DNA from: Acanthaster planci
Taxonomy: Eukaryota; Echinodermata; Asteroidea; Valvatida; Acanthasteridae
Assembly: GCF_001949145.1 (NCBI RefSeq)
Contig: NW_019091361.1
Coordinates: 2,052,919-2,116,918 of the forward strand
Reading direction: 5' to 3'
DNA: 64,000 bases
In this document: one piece after another, positions 24,656-37,780 of the stretch
Position numbering within the stretch: position 1 is the stretch's first letter
Layout of the letters: every line of letters begins with the position of its first letter
Translations under genes and position numbers: made by a program
The notes under the pieces: model-generated
Databases searched by the model: none
What the model saw: the letters and a program-made list of their open reading frames with translations, nothing else
What the model was told of the DNA's origin: nothing

Positions 24656-26227
24656 ATTGTGCTGTGAAGTGAAAAAAATCGGAACATGTCATTATTTTTA
24701 TGCTCCAACCTGCTTGCCGACATTTTCATTTTCTTTTTGACTTCATGAAAACAAATTGCACATTCGGATGTCATGGCACCAGCATTATCCGTACCATTTA
24801 CTGGCTGGGATTATCCCAAAGTGAATACAGGTATTGTCAGTTAAATTTAAGATAGTAAACCAAAACCCGTTACATGTATTTGACATTTCAAATGTCTCTA
24901 TCCTCCTTGTGCTTCGGCGATAGAATGCTCCCTCACTAAAGATAATTCTTGAAATCACTCTCTTTAATTTGCCGACTCGCGGTTCGGATAAAACATCCTC
25001 TGTGTTTTTTTCTTTGCCAGATCATTTTTCTGTAGCGGAAAAATTATGTTTAGCTTTAGAAACCAAGTCCATTTTTATGGTAAACGGTGGTGCGTTTAAT
25101 GTGACCTAGCGTGGCAAACTCGATGACAGATAAGCATCGTTTGTCGACAGTTTTTCCTCGCCAAGTCTTTTTTTTTCTCCTTAAAAGTTAATTTTTCTCT
25201 TGGAAGAGAAGGGGCATGGCATCCCCGACAGATTGTCTAACCTGTGCACTGCTGGAGCCAGGGCCCCCGGTAAACAGAAACAATACTGCCCTTCTTGAAC
25301 TGACCTGGATTGGTAGTTTTTGTCTGCTGTAATTATGTTTAAAGTCTGGTTTACTTGTTAGGGACAGTTTCGTCTAGCCACGCGGTAAATGTCTGTGGTC
25401 TAGCCTAGTGCCGTAAAAAAAAAAATTAATGGCAACGAATCAAAATTGTGTTTGGCGGGAACAAAAGCCTGCTGTTTATTTTTATTTTGGAGGAAGAGGA
25501 GGGGTTAAAAAGGAGATTTGTTATTTTAGGTCCGTGTAAAATAATATGTATGAAATGATAAATAAACAGCAGTGGTGTATTTAGATATTGGAGTTAGGTG
25601 ATAACAAACGCACCTCATTCTCGAAAGAAGTAACCCCAGGAAATAGTGCATTTGTCCAATCTGTTGGACTGTAGCATAACTCCGCCCCCTTACCCAACAA
25701 ATTCAATGTGTAGCGCGCTATCATCACTTTAATAATGTTTTGTCTTTATATTATGCTGCAAGCAGTCAAGTGGCCACGGATGGTTGGTACTGTGTTTGGT
25801 TTCGCGTTCTCTCCCAAAATTCAAGCTACGATCATGGACCCTCTACTCAAACTTACCTGAATGCCTAGCTTGGTTTCAATGCCCATGGGGGTAATAAATT
25901 CAAGAGTGATCATGACTCATAGAATGTAGCTATTATAAACCTCTAGGCCGGGAAGCCGAAGACATCCAAGGTACCCCCAGGCAACGTTGTGGTGTTTTGT
26001 GCGCGTGCTTTTCAACGTCAAAATGAAATGTTTGTTGTGTGATGAGAATAAAAAGTCTAATCAAACTGATTAGAATAGGTGGCAACTAACTTGCTACTCA
26101 TTCATTCATAGATGACGATCTCTTGCCACCAGGCCGTTCTAGGCTTTTGTACAAGAGAATTGGATTGGCAATGATCTCGTGAGATCATCTTGCACATATT
26201 TGCGCGTGTTGGGTGTCTGCAATGTTT
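24656..26227. other. Non-coding, nothing recognised
   Basis: AT-rich with a few homopolymer runs. No gene, RNA or repeat that I can support. Confidence 0.5.
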
Positions 26228-26271
26228 TGTTCTAATCGACTGCATTCACCTTGAATGAGTCGATTAGAACA
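26228..26271. repeat. Compact 20-bp hairpin with 3-nt loop
   Basis: TGTTCTAATCGACT pairs perfectly with AGTCGATTAGAACA, and inside it CATTCA pairs with TGAATG around the loop CCT. The only defect is one bulged G at 26242. The whole structure is 44 bases. It is too regular for chance. It could be a miniature foldback, a replication-slippage product or part of a small structured RNA. Confidence 0.85.
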
Positions 26272-26470
26272 GTCTTTCTGTAATAACTGGCAGATTTGGG
26301 AGGGGGTTGGAAGTCACCTCTTCGCCAGAAGTAGGCCAATAATGTAGAGCTCTAGACCTTAAGTGGCTAAGTCGAGGCATCCCATGGTCTAGGACAATGA
26401 AAGCCCAAGGGGAGGAGGGCGTCTCCCTAAAGTTGTCTGAAGCTGTCACCTGCCACCGTACTTGACAATA

Positions 26471-26870
26471 CACCTTTTCATCAATAAATTCATAATTATG
26501 CACGCATGCGCACAGATGGCCTTGGCGGCTAGAAGTATGAGCGGGCCATTGAAGAGGTACAGGGGCGCGACTTTGATGATAATTTTCTCTTAGGCTCTCT
26601 GGCTTTGTTCATTTTTTTCTTCAGAAAATCCCATTAAATCGTTTTAGCTATTACTAGTTCCTATTCTAAGTGGAAGTTTTAGTGCTCTGTAAAAAGACTT
26701 TGTAATCGTGATTTTTCCTGCATCTGCGCACGAGATCGCCGTTTCTTAGTATGGGCCCCCTTCCATGACATCACACCCCTGTATCTTTTCATTGGCCTGC
26801 TCACACTTCTTGCCTCCAGGGCCGTTTGTGCGCATGCGTGCATAATTATGAATTTATTAGTGAAAGGGTC
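26471..26870. mobile_element. Long inverted repeat, about 100-bp arms
   Basis: The left arm (26471-26571) and right arm (26771-26870) are inverted copies separated by about 200 bases. The outer 31 bases from AATAAATTCATAATTATG through CGCATGCGCAC are identical in both arms; the next 57 positions match at about 44. No transposase is present. The structure suits a miniature inverted-repeat element; I see no clear target duplication. Confidence 0.8.
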
Positions 26871-29800
26871 TATCATAGAGATAAATTTTGGCTGTTTGCC
26901 GTATTGCAGTGTCCGATTGATATCGAGTTGTCCTAGTATCAATTCGTAATGGTCGGTTTGCGGTACGTGCCACACCCTTTGCCAGAGTGAGTCAGGAAAA
27001 CTGATGCCTCCCTTCCCATTGCTTTTTAAACATCTCCACCCCTGAAAAAGTGAAATTTTATGAAAGTCATTCTTAATTTGTGGCTCGTCTGTAGGCCATT
27101 ATTATTATTGAGCTTGCAAATTTGTTTATTAATTTTTGTTTGGGCTCAAACCAGTGAGGGAGGATTTGGGTTCGGGGACCCGCATAGAACTATGGGGCTC
27201 CCGTTCCGAGTCTGAGAGGCGGAACGTGGAGCCCTCTACTTCTAGGGTAGACTTGGGGTAAGCATTTGCCTACAAAATAGATAGGGCCTACAGTAATTTG
27301 GGTTTTTCAGGGCTGGTTTTCTCATGAGGGTTTCCCTGTTGCCCGTTTTGCCTTCCCCGGAAGAACTCGAAGGCCGGCTCTGGTCACTGTCCGTCAGCGG
27401 CAGGTTCATAACACGCTTAACGTACCGATCAATGCCGATGTGTAAACACAAGAATGAGAGACCAGGTCGCACGATTGTCTTGTTTATGAGATGAGATCAA
27501 TTTCGGGTATTTCTACAAGTTGCCTATATTTTTCCTTTCCCCCCAAGTTCTCTGGTCGAGTATCACAAACTGCCAAGTGCAAGTTGGCAGGAACCCAAAG
27601 ATGAGACTGCGCCGCACTTTTTTCTATCTATCACCATTTTATCTGTGCAGAGAGCGGCGCAGACGTAACCGTTTCATGTCCATCGTCAAAGCATTTAATA
27701 GTGTGGAGACTGCGGATATGGACATGGATTTACACTTAGCTAGCGACCGCGAGGTATGCAAACCGCGTGAACCGTGCATTAGGCCGACATGTTTTATGTC
27801 CACGAAGTTCGCAGGTTCTGGTGCCAAGTTTTTGGTTCGAAGCGGCTTGTTACAAGAGCAAATTGAGGTTTGCGCGATGAGTGGAAACAGGCATGCATCA
27901 AGGTCATAAAAAGGGTGTTTGACATCGTAAGGACAAACACGCTATATGCATTCTTCATTTCTTAGAACTGAATCTTTCACGAAACAGAAAAACACTATTC
28001 CATCTAATATATCGCTTTACCAAAACATTTTGACTTACTCCCTGTCACGAATTATCGCATATGCTGTCTCCTAAGCTCTCATCAGAACCAAGAATGCCAG
28101 CTCAGCAAGTGTCTGACAAAAACTGTAGCCCTCTCAGTGTGACATTAAGTTGGCGTAGTGTCCAACTGGATGTATTCTGCCAAGGTTGAAATCAACAGTT
28201 GAAAGTGTGACATACGAGCCCTCCTATACTAAAGTATCAATTATGTTGTCATAATTAAGAAATTGCATTTATACAGCAGTTCAATTAACGGTGAAGCTAA
28301 AGTTTGCAATTAGTGATTCACTCAGACAGAAACAAAACGAAAACACAACATTACAAAAAAAAAAGCAATGAACTTGAACAGCATTTTGTAATTTTATGGT
28401 AAACTCACTTTTCAAGAAATTGAAGGAATGATATAGATGGGCCTGCTAATTATCACCAGCAATAAGTCTTAGCACACTGATACCATTTCTTTTCCTTTCA
28501 ACAATACAAAGCATTCATTGTTCACAGTCTGATTAGTCAGGCCATTCAAAGGATGCCGCAGCCTATAAGAAGTCATCTTGGTGTAAAAGATGAATTAAAA
28601 CTAGGGGATCTTTAGATGAAATTTGAACGTGATCAAAGGTCTCAAATCGTGTGGCAGGCGCAAAAAGTATGCAAAAATAGAGAGGGCACACTCTAAATTT
28701 TGATAAGAGTAAAACATGAGATGACGACCCATAATCTGGTCTTGTGGTTACCACGTGGCATCGAATCCTGTGGATGAAAGAGGTAAGCTTTATTGAATGA
28801 CGCTAGGTTCAAGGTTTCGTTTTAGTTGTTTTTACGTTGAGTATCAATTGTTACGAAAAAACTCTTGGCTCGCCTACACAACCTTCAAAAGTGGTGATCG
28901 CCTCCTTCATCGGTACAAGAAAAAATACAGGAAATTCAAATTGTCGCCAAGGAAAATGCCTTTTCTTGGGGGATCTCCGTCCGGTCCCCCTTCAACCCCT
29001 CCCACGAGGGGTTAGAGCAGTACAATCACAGTGACCTTGCCCCGGCGACTGCGGGCAATGCTCGACAGGAACACTGATACTCGTCCATCGTCGGACCTAG
29101 GGGTCGGACTACTTTTCGGGCTCTCTCTGAATCACATCTGATGGGGGTTTGTGTAAATCACGGAGAAATAATGAGCTCAGCGAGAAAAGGAAATTATTGG
29201 CCAATTTTGAGGGATTCCATGAGTCATATTTCGTTATCAAGGGCGTAGAAAGTACTCTGCGGGAGAGAGAGGGGTTTGAAAACGTCGTCACCCCGTTTGC
29301 CCACTTCACCCCAGGCCTACCACATCCACCTTTGTGCTGACTGTAACGTTCGTTTCGAAGAACTAAGTTGGAACCAGCTTTTCCCCAACAGTGTACGGTC
29401 TTCAGGGCTTGAAAATCCACAAGGGTCCTATTGCTTACGCAGTTCAATTATCGTCTTTGTTCGCTCCGAAGTGACCCCCTTTCTTCGATCCATCAGCTGA
29501 AGCCGAGGATGTGAACCAAGATCTGGGGTCTGACCTGTTTATGATCACTCCATGGTCATACAGTGTATTAATAGACATTCTGCATTTGAAAATTCAGTGG
29601 TGATCCAACGCAGATATTGGTATGCTTTGGGGCGGGGGACGTCCTCCTGTCGGAGCCATTTCGTACACCCCGTCCCTCGGGAGTGTGAGTATAGTGCAGC
29701 TGCTCCCGGCATTGAGCGGGTAAATTTATCGCCACCCTTGGGATAAAAGTCATTTGTCGACATTCGAAATGATCAGCCAGTCTTATACGGGAAAAGACGA

Positions 29801-30437
29801 GACATGGGCGTCAATTATATTTAAAATCTGCTCGTTTCTTAATTTCTTGAAGGCTTATTGTGGATTAAAAAGTTGAATATATGACTGTAAAAATAAGACG
29901 CAGAGAAGCAAAGCACGCGTGTCGTCCCCAAATGTTATCAATTCAGTGCTATCAATAACATTTACCGATTTTCTGCTATCGGGTTATGGAAAAAATCTCG
30001 AAGTCTTCAAATTTCATAGCCGATTTTGGATGGGTGGCTCATTCATAGCTAGACGTGTACTTTGGGGATTACATGCAAAATTCCCCTTTCCGTGTAACAG
30101 GTTTAGCCAGTTTCCTCGACATTAAAGATTTGATCGAGTTTCTGACCGATCAACGCTGACACGCCGGATTGTGGGTAGGGCAGTGGCTTTCCTAACAGTT
30201 AGGTACCAATTTTCCCAAGCCTTGTGATCAGTTGTAGGTAGGAGAACTGACACGTCAGCCCCAAGTCTCACTGGAGTCAGTGTGAATTGGCATAACAAAT
30301 AAACCTGAGGTATTCTTAAACCATATCAGAACAGACGCACCAGAGCAGGAGATGGTGGGCCTACACTTGCACTTATTCAATGTTCAGTTCCTGACACTTA
30401 TCTAAAAACTAAGGCTTATGAAAAAAAAAGGATGCTA
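26871..30437. other. Non-coding, no supportable gene
   Basis: Several short open frames occur (for example 27520-27909) but none has a recognisable domain or splice context. 28200-28350 contains AT-rich TAATTA/CAATTA words. I see no repeats of note. Confidence 0.4.
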
Positions 30438-30553
30438 CCCAGTGGGCACAAGATATTGTTCCAACGTTGTTTCTGTGCCGAAATGACACTGTGACGTCAG
30501 TGCAGCATCATTTCAGCCTTGAACCAACATCAAAAATATTCTATGCGCACTGG
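30438..30553. mobile_element. Palindromic CCCAGTGGGC-type miniature element
   Basis: The left end CCCAGTGGGCACA and right end (reverse complement CCAGTGCGCATA) are inverted, and similarity continues inward to GAAATGA / TCATTTC. The centre (30492-30499) is TGACGTCA, a perfect CRE octamer. TA adjoins both ends. Elements with this terminal motif occur in several animal genomes to my knowledge, but family assignment is not certain. Confidence 0.65.
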
Positions 30554-30648
30554 TATATATGGCTGTTCCAATAGTTCATATTGCATTCCAACTAATAAAG
30601 CCCACGAGTTTGTTTCTCGCACTCTACTTTCCGTACTACGTTTTCAAT

Positions 30649-31401
30649 NNNNNNNNNNNNNNNNNNNNNNNNNNNNNNNNNNNNNNNNNNNNNNNNNNNN
30701 NNNNNNNNNNNNNNNNNNNNNNNNNNNNNNNNNNNNNNNNNNNNNNNNNNNNNNNNNNNNNNNNNNNNNNNNNNNNNNNNNNNNNNNNNNNNNNNNNNNN
30801 NNNNNNNNNNNNNNNNNNNNNNNNNNNNNNNNNNNNNNNNNNNNNNNNNNNNNNNNNNNNNNNNNNNNNNNNNNNNNNNNNNNNNNNNNNNNNNNNNNNN
30901 NNNNNNNNNNNNNNNNNNNNNNNNNNNNNNNNNNNNNNNNNNNNNNNNNNNNNNNNNNNNNNNNNNNNNNNNNNNNNNNNNNNNNNNNNNNNNNNNNNNN
31001 NNNNNNNNNNNNNNNNNNNNNNNNNNNNNNNNNNNNNNNNNNNNNNNNNNNNNNNNNNNNNNNNNNNNNNNNNNNNNNNNNNNNNNNNNNNNNNNNNNNN
31101 NNNNNNNNNNNNNNNNNNNNNNNNNNNNNNNNNNNNNNNNNNNNNNNNNNNNNNNNNNNNNNNNNNNNNNNNNNNNNNNNNNNNNNNNNNNNNNNNNNNN
31201 NNNNNNNNNNNNNNNNNNNNNNNNNNNNNNNNNNNNNNNNNNNNNNNNNNNNNNNNNNNNNNNNNNNNNNNNNNNNNNNNNNNNNNNNNNNNNNNNNNNN
31301 NNNNNNNNNNNNNNNNNNNNNNNNNNNNNNNNNNNNNNNNNNNNNNNNNNNNNNNNNNNNNNNNNNNNNNNNNNNNNNNNNNNNNNNNNNNNNNNNNNNN
31401 N
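30649..31401. other. Assembly gap, 753 N
   Basis: An unbroken run of N. The gap begins about 95 bases after a palindromic element, so a repeat may be the reason for it. Open frames that cross it are meaningless. Confidence 0.99.
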
Positions 31402-31814
31402 GCTAACCGTGCAGAAACTGTATCCCATCATAACTTGGACATATTATCATCATTTTCGTAAAGTGCCCTGACACAGATATAACAGAATGCAAGAAAGAGG
31501 TCACTGTCCTGGCGCAGGTGCGCAGACTACACTTGTACTTGTACATGTATATAATCCAATGACAAGTCGTATAAGCACAATTTCCGTATGACATGCATAC
31601 AGTATTGTTGAATTACAACAAAGTATGTAGTCATTCATTTGGCTCTTTGACCTGCGTTTAAAAGAACCACCAGACTGTTTTGGTGTGCTGCACTCACTCC
31701 GGAAAGTTTTGTTTACCATAGGAATGTAACATTTTTTCATCATGCATGTCCTCTCCCGGGATCCGTAATCAAGTCAAACAAAGTAAGTCCAGCAAAAGAA
31801 CAGTATGCAAAATG

Positions 31815-31870
31815 GTGCTCTCCTCCCACTCACTATGAGGACCACGGTTCGAACCCCATTTAGTGTGGTG
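31815..31870 (+). mobile_element. Possible SINE head (B box)
   Basis: GGTTCGAACCC at about 31846-31856 matches the RNA polymerase III B box, and CACTCACTA upstream with TAGTGTGG downstream resembles paired arms. No clear A box and no full tRNA fold. I read it as a decayed tRNA-derived SINE. Confidence 0.4.
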
Positions 31871-33552
31871 TACAAATCGGATACTTCAGTCCTGAGCTCG
31901 GCTCTTTTAATGATGATACCCTTTTGGAACAGCTCCCCTTTTTAAAGCAATAAGCGTACAATTTAAGCAAAAAGTTGCAGAAAATTCTTGACTCCGGTTA
32001 AATTATAACTTCAAATAAAATGTGATGTTAAAAAACCTTATCAGCGTTAATATTCCTTAACAAAAATGGATAAAACATGTATACTTCATAAAATAGAACC
32101 AAGGAAACCTTAAGAGCAGGTCAAGTATGCCCCTTTTAAATCAGGTTTAACGTTTTGAGAATTTTTAGGATGGGCCTTTATCCTATACACAATAGATCTT
32201 CCAAACAAGAAGGTAATACATACGCAAAACGTGAGAGAGCATACCCCAAAAAAGTTCGGAGTGGGACTCGAAATTCCACAACGATTTCGCCACCAACCGC
32301 CAGCATTCATCGTATTGCATACATTTTACTTTTTTGAATGTGTTAAGTTTAGTTTGAACACAGAGGCGACGTAGTTATCTGACTCTTTCAATTTTGTCAG
32401 GAAAGGGTGAATTTGGTTGTATTTTCCTCTCAATCAAAAATTTAGATGGGCCAATGGGACAACCTTGCCTGTTTTGATTTAAGCACAGGAACAGAAACAC
32501 AGGCAATCCCGTGGTTATAGCCATGGCGTGAGTCTGCAGTGGACCAATCACGAGTTAGATCACGTGACTTTTTCACCAAGTTCAACAGGTTCCTTTAGCC
32601 ATTGTAAGGTTGCAATTACGACGTAATGAATTGATATAAAGATTCTGTTCTTGTCCACGACCAATGTCAACTTAACCAGCACCGGCCAGTACACACTTTT
32701 GAGAAGCAGAAAGGTAGGCCTATGCTTTGCTTGGAAGCAAAAATCAGTTACTGTATGTGGCCTATACGCAACATGTGATGTCGCTCGATGGAAGCATTGC
32801 GGCTTACTGGTTTCTCACAGTTTTGCTTACCTTGAAGAGTTGCTGAGTTGTTTTATTTTTCGCTTCGTGAACTTGGCTCTGAATTCACTTGGTTCTTTGT
32901 AAAAACCGCCCCTTTAAACACAACCAGGGCACTTGAATTTAGTCAGGTGGTCGGCTGGGAGATTGTCAGACGGGTGTGGGGGCACAGACTCAGGGTCAAG
33001 TTCCCACACATCCCTGGGGGCATGTGGGTGGGGAGGATACACTGCCTAACGCGGGGATGTACGGACCGAGCGCGGTGACATTAAGCCCCCCTTTTCCTCG
33101 ATGGGAAATCGAATTAACGTTCGCTGTCTTCATTCACTGCGTGTCGGTTTACGTTAGCCCCGATGTGTTGGCAGTTTAACTTCGCACGTTGCGCCACGTA
33201 GAGTGTTACGTGTTCATTGTCAGGCTGTTCTAATGTAGTGCCTTTGCAGACATCACTGATAGTGACTCCTTGAGCACGAACCCCTCGCCCTGTAGTTTTG
33301 TTATGGCCGGGTTTGCCTATGCAGCATCATCCCCTCTAGCCTCTTCTTCAAACCATGCTCCACACATGAAGTCACCAAATTTTGGAGCCATGTACAATGG
33401 CAGTTCATTTCGATCTACATTGAACATCCTAGATTGCAACACAGAGTAGGGCCTTCCATAAAGGCGTGAAGCTATTAATAGATTTGAGCATGGAGTTATT
33501 GACAGTGCCATGCTTAAAATCGATCGCCATTTTGTACTTTGCCTATTTCCTC
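31871..33552. other. Non-coding, nothing firm
   Basis: Short open frames only. TTGCCTGT (32469) and ACAGGCAA (32500) can pair, but this is weak. No gene called. Confidence 0.4.
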
Positions 33553-33657
33553 ACTAAAGACCGATTCACACTTGAGGCGAAAGCAGAAGCGATTCGTCAC
33601 GATTCGTTTGCAACAAAAGCCGCTAGAGTCTGAGAGATGAAATGTGTTCCGCTTTAG
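33553..33657. mobile_element. Short relative of the 57.5-kb element
   Basis: It opens with CTAAAGACCGATTCACACT, which matches the terminal sequence of the element at 57.50 kb at most positions, and closes with a weaker inverted match ending CTTTAG. The interior is rich in GCGAA/TTCG words as in that element. It is probably a truncated or diverged copy. Confidence 0.45.
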
Positions 33658-36600
33658 CAGATTCTCAGCGCAAATATTTGATCTGACGTCTGAAAAATGG
33701 CGCTCGGTATCACTTCTGCGTAGAATATGACCCTGCCTTGTTACAGAGGGAGTAGTTTCAATGCATTTCCTCTTTGCCAAACTGCAAGGTAAACGACAGC
33801 ATCCACGGACAATAATAATTCGAGACACGGGGACACTGTCCCTCGGGGATGTTGGGTTGGCATAATATTACGACACAATCTTTTAAGATCGCTATACAGG
33901 AAAAGAAACTTGAACAATGCAAAAATCCTGCCACTCTGGACCTCCTATCCAATGGATTTTAATCGCATGCTTGAGCACAACACAGTATTTGGTATTCCGG
34001 TACTGGTCCTCGGTCTTTGAATTTTAATGTAGGAGGATGACGTTTACTCCCAAATGCAAGTTTTTGTCCAGTGGCGTAATTCGGGGGGGGGGGGAGGAAC
34101 TACGTGCCCCAAGGGATGTCCCGAACCCCTTTTTCAAGCAAAGGTCGCAGTTGGCAACTCAAATTTGGAACAATTAAGAGAGGCTTATGGAGGATTGAGT
34201 GCGACCACATAACCAAATGACGGGAAGCAGACTGTTTAAACAAAATAAACTGAGATTTTATCCTTTGCAAGGGGTGACAAATAACCCTCTCTTCCCTCCT
34301 CCCCCCCTCTCCGGGCTCCAGATACTAAATTATGGTCTCTGAACGAAGCGTGGTGAATGATTTGATAGGAAATGTTTAAACCCTCTCTGTTGTTCACGGC
34401 GGAAAGGGGAAATGTCCGCATAAATTGATCTTGAATCAAGATTAAAATTGTTACAGCATGTAGCTTTTCGATAGCTTCACGGAAAGAGACGCGTCAGTTT
34501 TCCACTTTTAGCCGAGTCTTTATTTTGGGGGCGGCACAGACGACATAAATTCGCATTAATCAACACCCCAAAGCGGAGGGAAAAATTCTCTCGGCATTGT
34601 CGACACGAAATTCCGACTACAGAAAATGTGTAAGGTAGCTGTCGGTTAGACCAAGCATTTCGGAGTGCATGTGTATGATGCTCTTTTCATTTAGTGAGGC
34701 AAGGGAAATCCACGCTTTTCACAGGAAATCCACATGTTTACAACTGGGAACTGGCAAGCCAGTTGGAAGCGTTGCAACATTCATGGCTGACGTTCTGAGG
34801 TCACCTCCGATTACAGGTTCGAAGCGACATTATTTCCATTGGGCGTTTCACAGATTATTGCCATCAGAAGAAGTTGCAATCGACAGGTTGATCTGAGAAT
34901 CTATCGACTATACTGTCGGTAAGGGAGTGGGCAAACATCACCAAGGGAATTAAGATGAAGTCGTGGAATGTTTATGCTTTCATGAGCACTGCTCGGGACC
35001 TTTCTGTTTAGTACCGCTCATTCGGAGATAATAAGTGTCATATTATTCCCACATGACGAGGGTGAATGTGATGGGTATTTGTGGCGAGCGTTGCAATCTT
35101 TCTAATGTTGAAGGCTTGTCATACATACAGTGGATTTGAAATACAGGCAATATGCAATCCGATGAACAAAATAGTCGTAATATTGAAGAAAAAATCAGCA
35201 ATATTCAATACTAAATAACGACATTTTCGAGAACTCTAGTCGAGCGTAACCAAAGGGGTGTCTACTGGCAGACTGGTTGGAGAATTTAGAAGCAAAATAA
35301 AACCTCTGATAGAGGTCAAATTAAGCCTTAAGGAGATCGTTAGAAATAACAAATCAGCATTGTGAAAGCAGATGAAAAATACAAAACCCGGATAGTTAAA
35401 ATATGTCAAAGCGCAGGACGGTGTATTGTTAAAAGATTATCATGTCAATTGCTATTTTACTTGTGCATTCTCAGCCCAATTTGAACTCAAATCGGAATGG
35501 GTGAGAAATTCGATGTTGCAACGGGAAGTCAAAATCCAGACTGTGCGTCTGTTAACTTCAGTGTAAGTAAAATCTCTAGGTTCTCAGTTGGTTTCTTGTC
35601 TGGACAAGTGCCACACACAACTATCATGAGACTAGATGTAAACTTCATCGCATGTACACACGTTGGCAATCGTCTGTGTCTTCCGGGAAGCCGCTATAAA
35701 GGTATGACACACAGAATGTTATGTAGCACACATCCTGCTGATTTTCAAAGATAAATTTTCCTTTCGAAATGTGCCAGTTCTGTTTTGTTCGACACACTGC
35801 TTCAGGTGCAGATGGGGAAAGAACGAAATTCACAGTTCTAAAGAAACAGTTACCCAAACCGTTTAAACTTCATGGTAGTTGACTTGTTCAAAATGTCAAT
35901 GTTCTTTTTTCTTATTTATTACGCGACAACGCTGACGGCATCCTTCTTTTGAAGCATTTAGTCATAGTGCCGTACTTAATGAACGGATGGGTAGGCCGTG
36001 ATTCATGATTTGCTTTTCACTGCACAGTGCGGCACCTTGAATTGGAAAAAGTTGGAAGGTCGTCGCACAAACATCTTGATGAATGGAAAAAATCATCCGA
36101 CGCGACATTGGCATCACAGTTATCTGCTGCAGGTTTAACTCCGCGATGCGCCCCCATCTTCCACAGAGATATACCTTATGATGGGAGTTATGTTTTCAAT
36201 CAGTTGACTCTCTGATTGAATTAAATCCCGAATTCTCTCCTAAGAGGACCGGCGCCGAATCCTGACCCAGTTTTCCTGGTCTCTTTGGTCCGTGCCGCGC
36301 ACCGGAGGTGGAACAATGTAACATTCTCGACGGCAATTAATGGCCATCCTGTCATGCCCTCGCGCGAGTGCCGACTACGATCACACGGCTGTGTGCGCGT
36401 CTTGAAAGTAAGTTTTAAACCAATCACGCCGCAGGAGTGCGACCTCACGAGAGGAAAAGCGCAAGAAGTCCTCGGGATATGCTAATGTTGTTTCTCTTGG
36501 ACGAAATAAGAGATGTAACTTCAGTTCCGTTCGAGTGGCTTCCACGGGGCTACCGTCATGGGAGGTGGTGTGCTAGCTGCACGTCAAGGGAGCGAGATGT

Positions 36601-37605
36601 AAGGGCGAAGTCGAACTCGAGTAAACTCGTGGAAGCTACTTGAACGCACCCTGTAGTTGTTGATTTGATTGTTCACTCCTTAGATTCTCTTATGGGACAC
36701 ACGCTCTTATTTTCCTAAACTCGAACCAGAGCTATAATGTGGTTTCTATTTGTGCTTTCCCGTGCTGATCACCAGGGACATTTTCCTGGCTCAATCCACC
36801 GTGAAACCTTCTGACAGGTTTTACTGTGTGAATCTGGGTCTTTGTGAATTCTCTGATCGTTCTATCGCAAGGGTCAATAGTAAATAAGAATTTCTATGCC
36901 TACGTCCTTTGCGCGACCGGAAAGTAGTCCTGTGTACATGTATATGCGAAGAAAAAATCTAAATGTGAACACACACAGTTATCTGCCAATGTCATGCATA
37001 CCGTCTGTCGGCAGGGCTACTACTGACGGAATCATTTGGCCCCCCGTTTGGATGAGACGAAGAAAAGAAAGAAACGAAAGACAGAAAACAGGAAAATTTA
37101 ATGCTTTTTTCAAGGATAGGCTCAGCTCGCGTGGGACTGTGGACTTTCATGTTCAATAATTCAAGCCTGGGAATGTGATGTGGATATTGTCGAAGTCAGG
37201 AAAGGATGTGTAGTATCCTTGAAGCATTTTTTTTCTCTTGGGCCCTTGTATGAATCACGTTTATGTTTCATATACTTAAATTTAGTGCCTAGCAAATTTA
37301 ATAATGCAGAACGGCTCAGCCCAATATTACCAGGTCAGTCAGGGATTTGGTGCAGCGAGCGTGCTTTCCTTACACATACTTGACACAACAGTGAATCAGA
37401 ACGACCCGCCTCAAAATTAACCCATTTGCCAGACGTAAGGTTGGCAGACTTCGCTCTTCCCATATCCAGGGTGCTGGATCATGGAACAAGCTTACCCATT
37501 TCTTAGACACGCTGCAAAGCCTTGTGGGTTGCTTTGGTCCTAAACTAATACATGCGCAGTCAGCGCTCAAGTGTCACGTGCACACAGTTGACCCGGGCTA
37601 TCCGC
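33658..37605. other. Non-coding with a CpG-rich block and transposon edge
   Basis: At 34070-34094, CCAGTGGCGTAATTCG followed by a 12-base G run has the look of one end of a DNA-transposon relic; I cannot find its partner. 36220-36640 is CpG-rich, contains GCAATTAATGG and ATATGCTAAT words, and has a strong donor-like GAAA|GTAAGT near 36406. No coding exon can be assigned to it. Confidence 0.4.
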
Positions 37606-37780
37606 CCTGAGCAGAAGCACCCCCTCATCGGTTGAAAAGAGCCGTGTTGGTCGGAAGTGTTCATTTTGTTGGCAGCGATGTGACTGCAACACTTGTTTCA
37701 TAGTCGTTCATGAACCAAAAGGAACATCCATTCCTTTGCTGGGAAAAATTCTGCCCTCGTTTGCTCAGCTCGGAGCCGAT
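37606..37780 (+). repeat. Dispersed repeat copy 1 (pairs with 41310-41508)
   Basis: Shares GAGCAGAAGCA, CTCATCGGTTGAAAAGAGCC, GTTGGT, AGTGTT.ATTTT.TTGG and GTGAACCA-like words, in order and in the same orientation, with 41310-41508. The copies differ by substitutions and a small insertion. It is probably an old interspersed element of unknown class. Confidence 0.75.

Noticed and set aside
27520-27909. 129-codon open frame.
   Set aside because: No domain, background composition, and an antisense open frame of similar quality overlaps it.
30519-31461. Long open frames across the N run.
   Set aside because: They are created by the unknown bases of the assembly gap.
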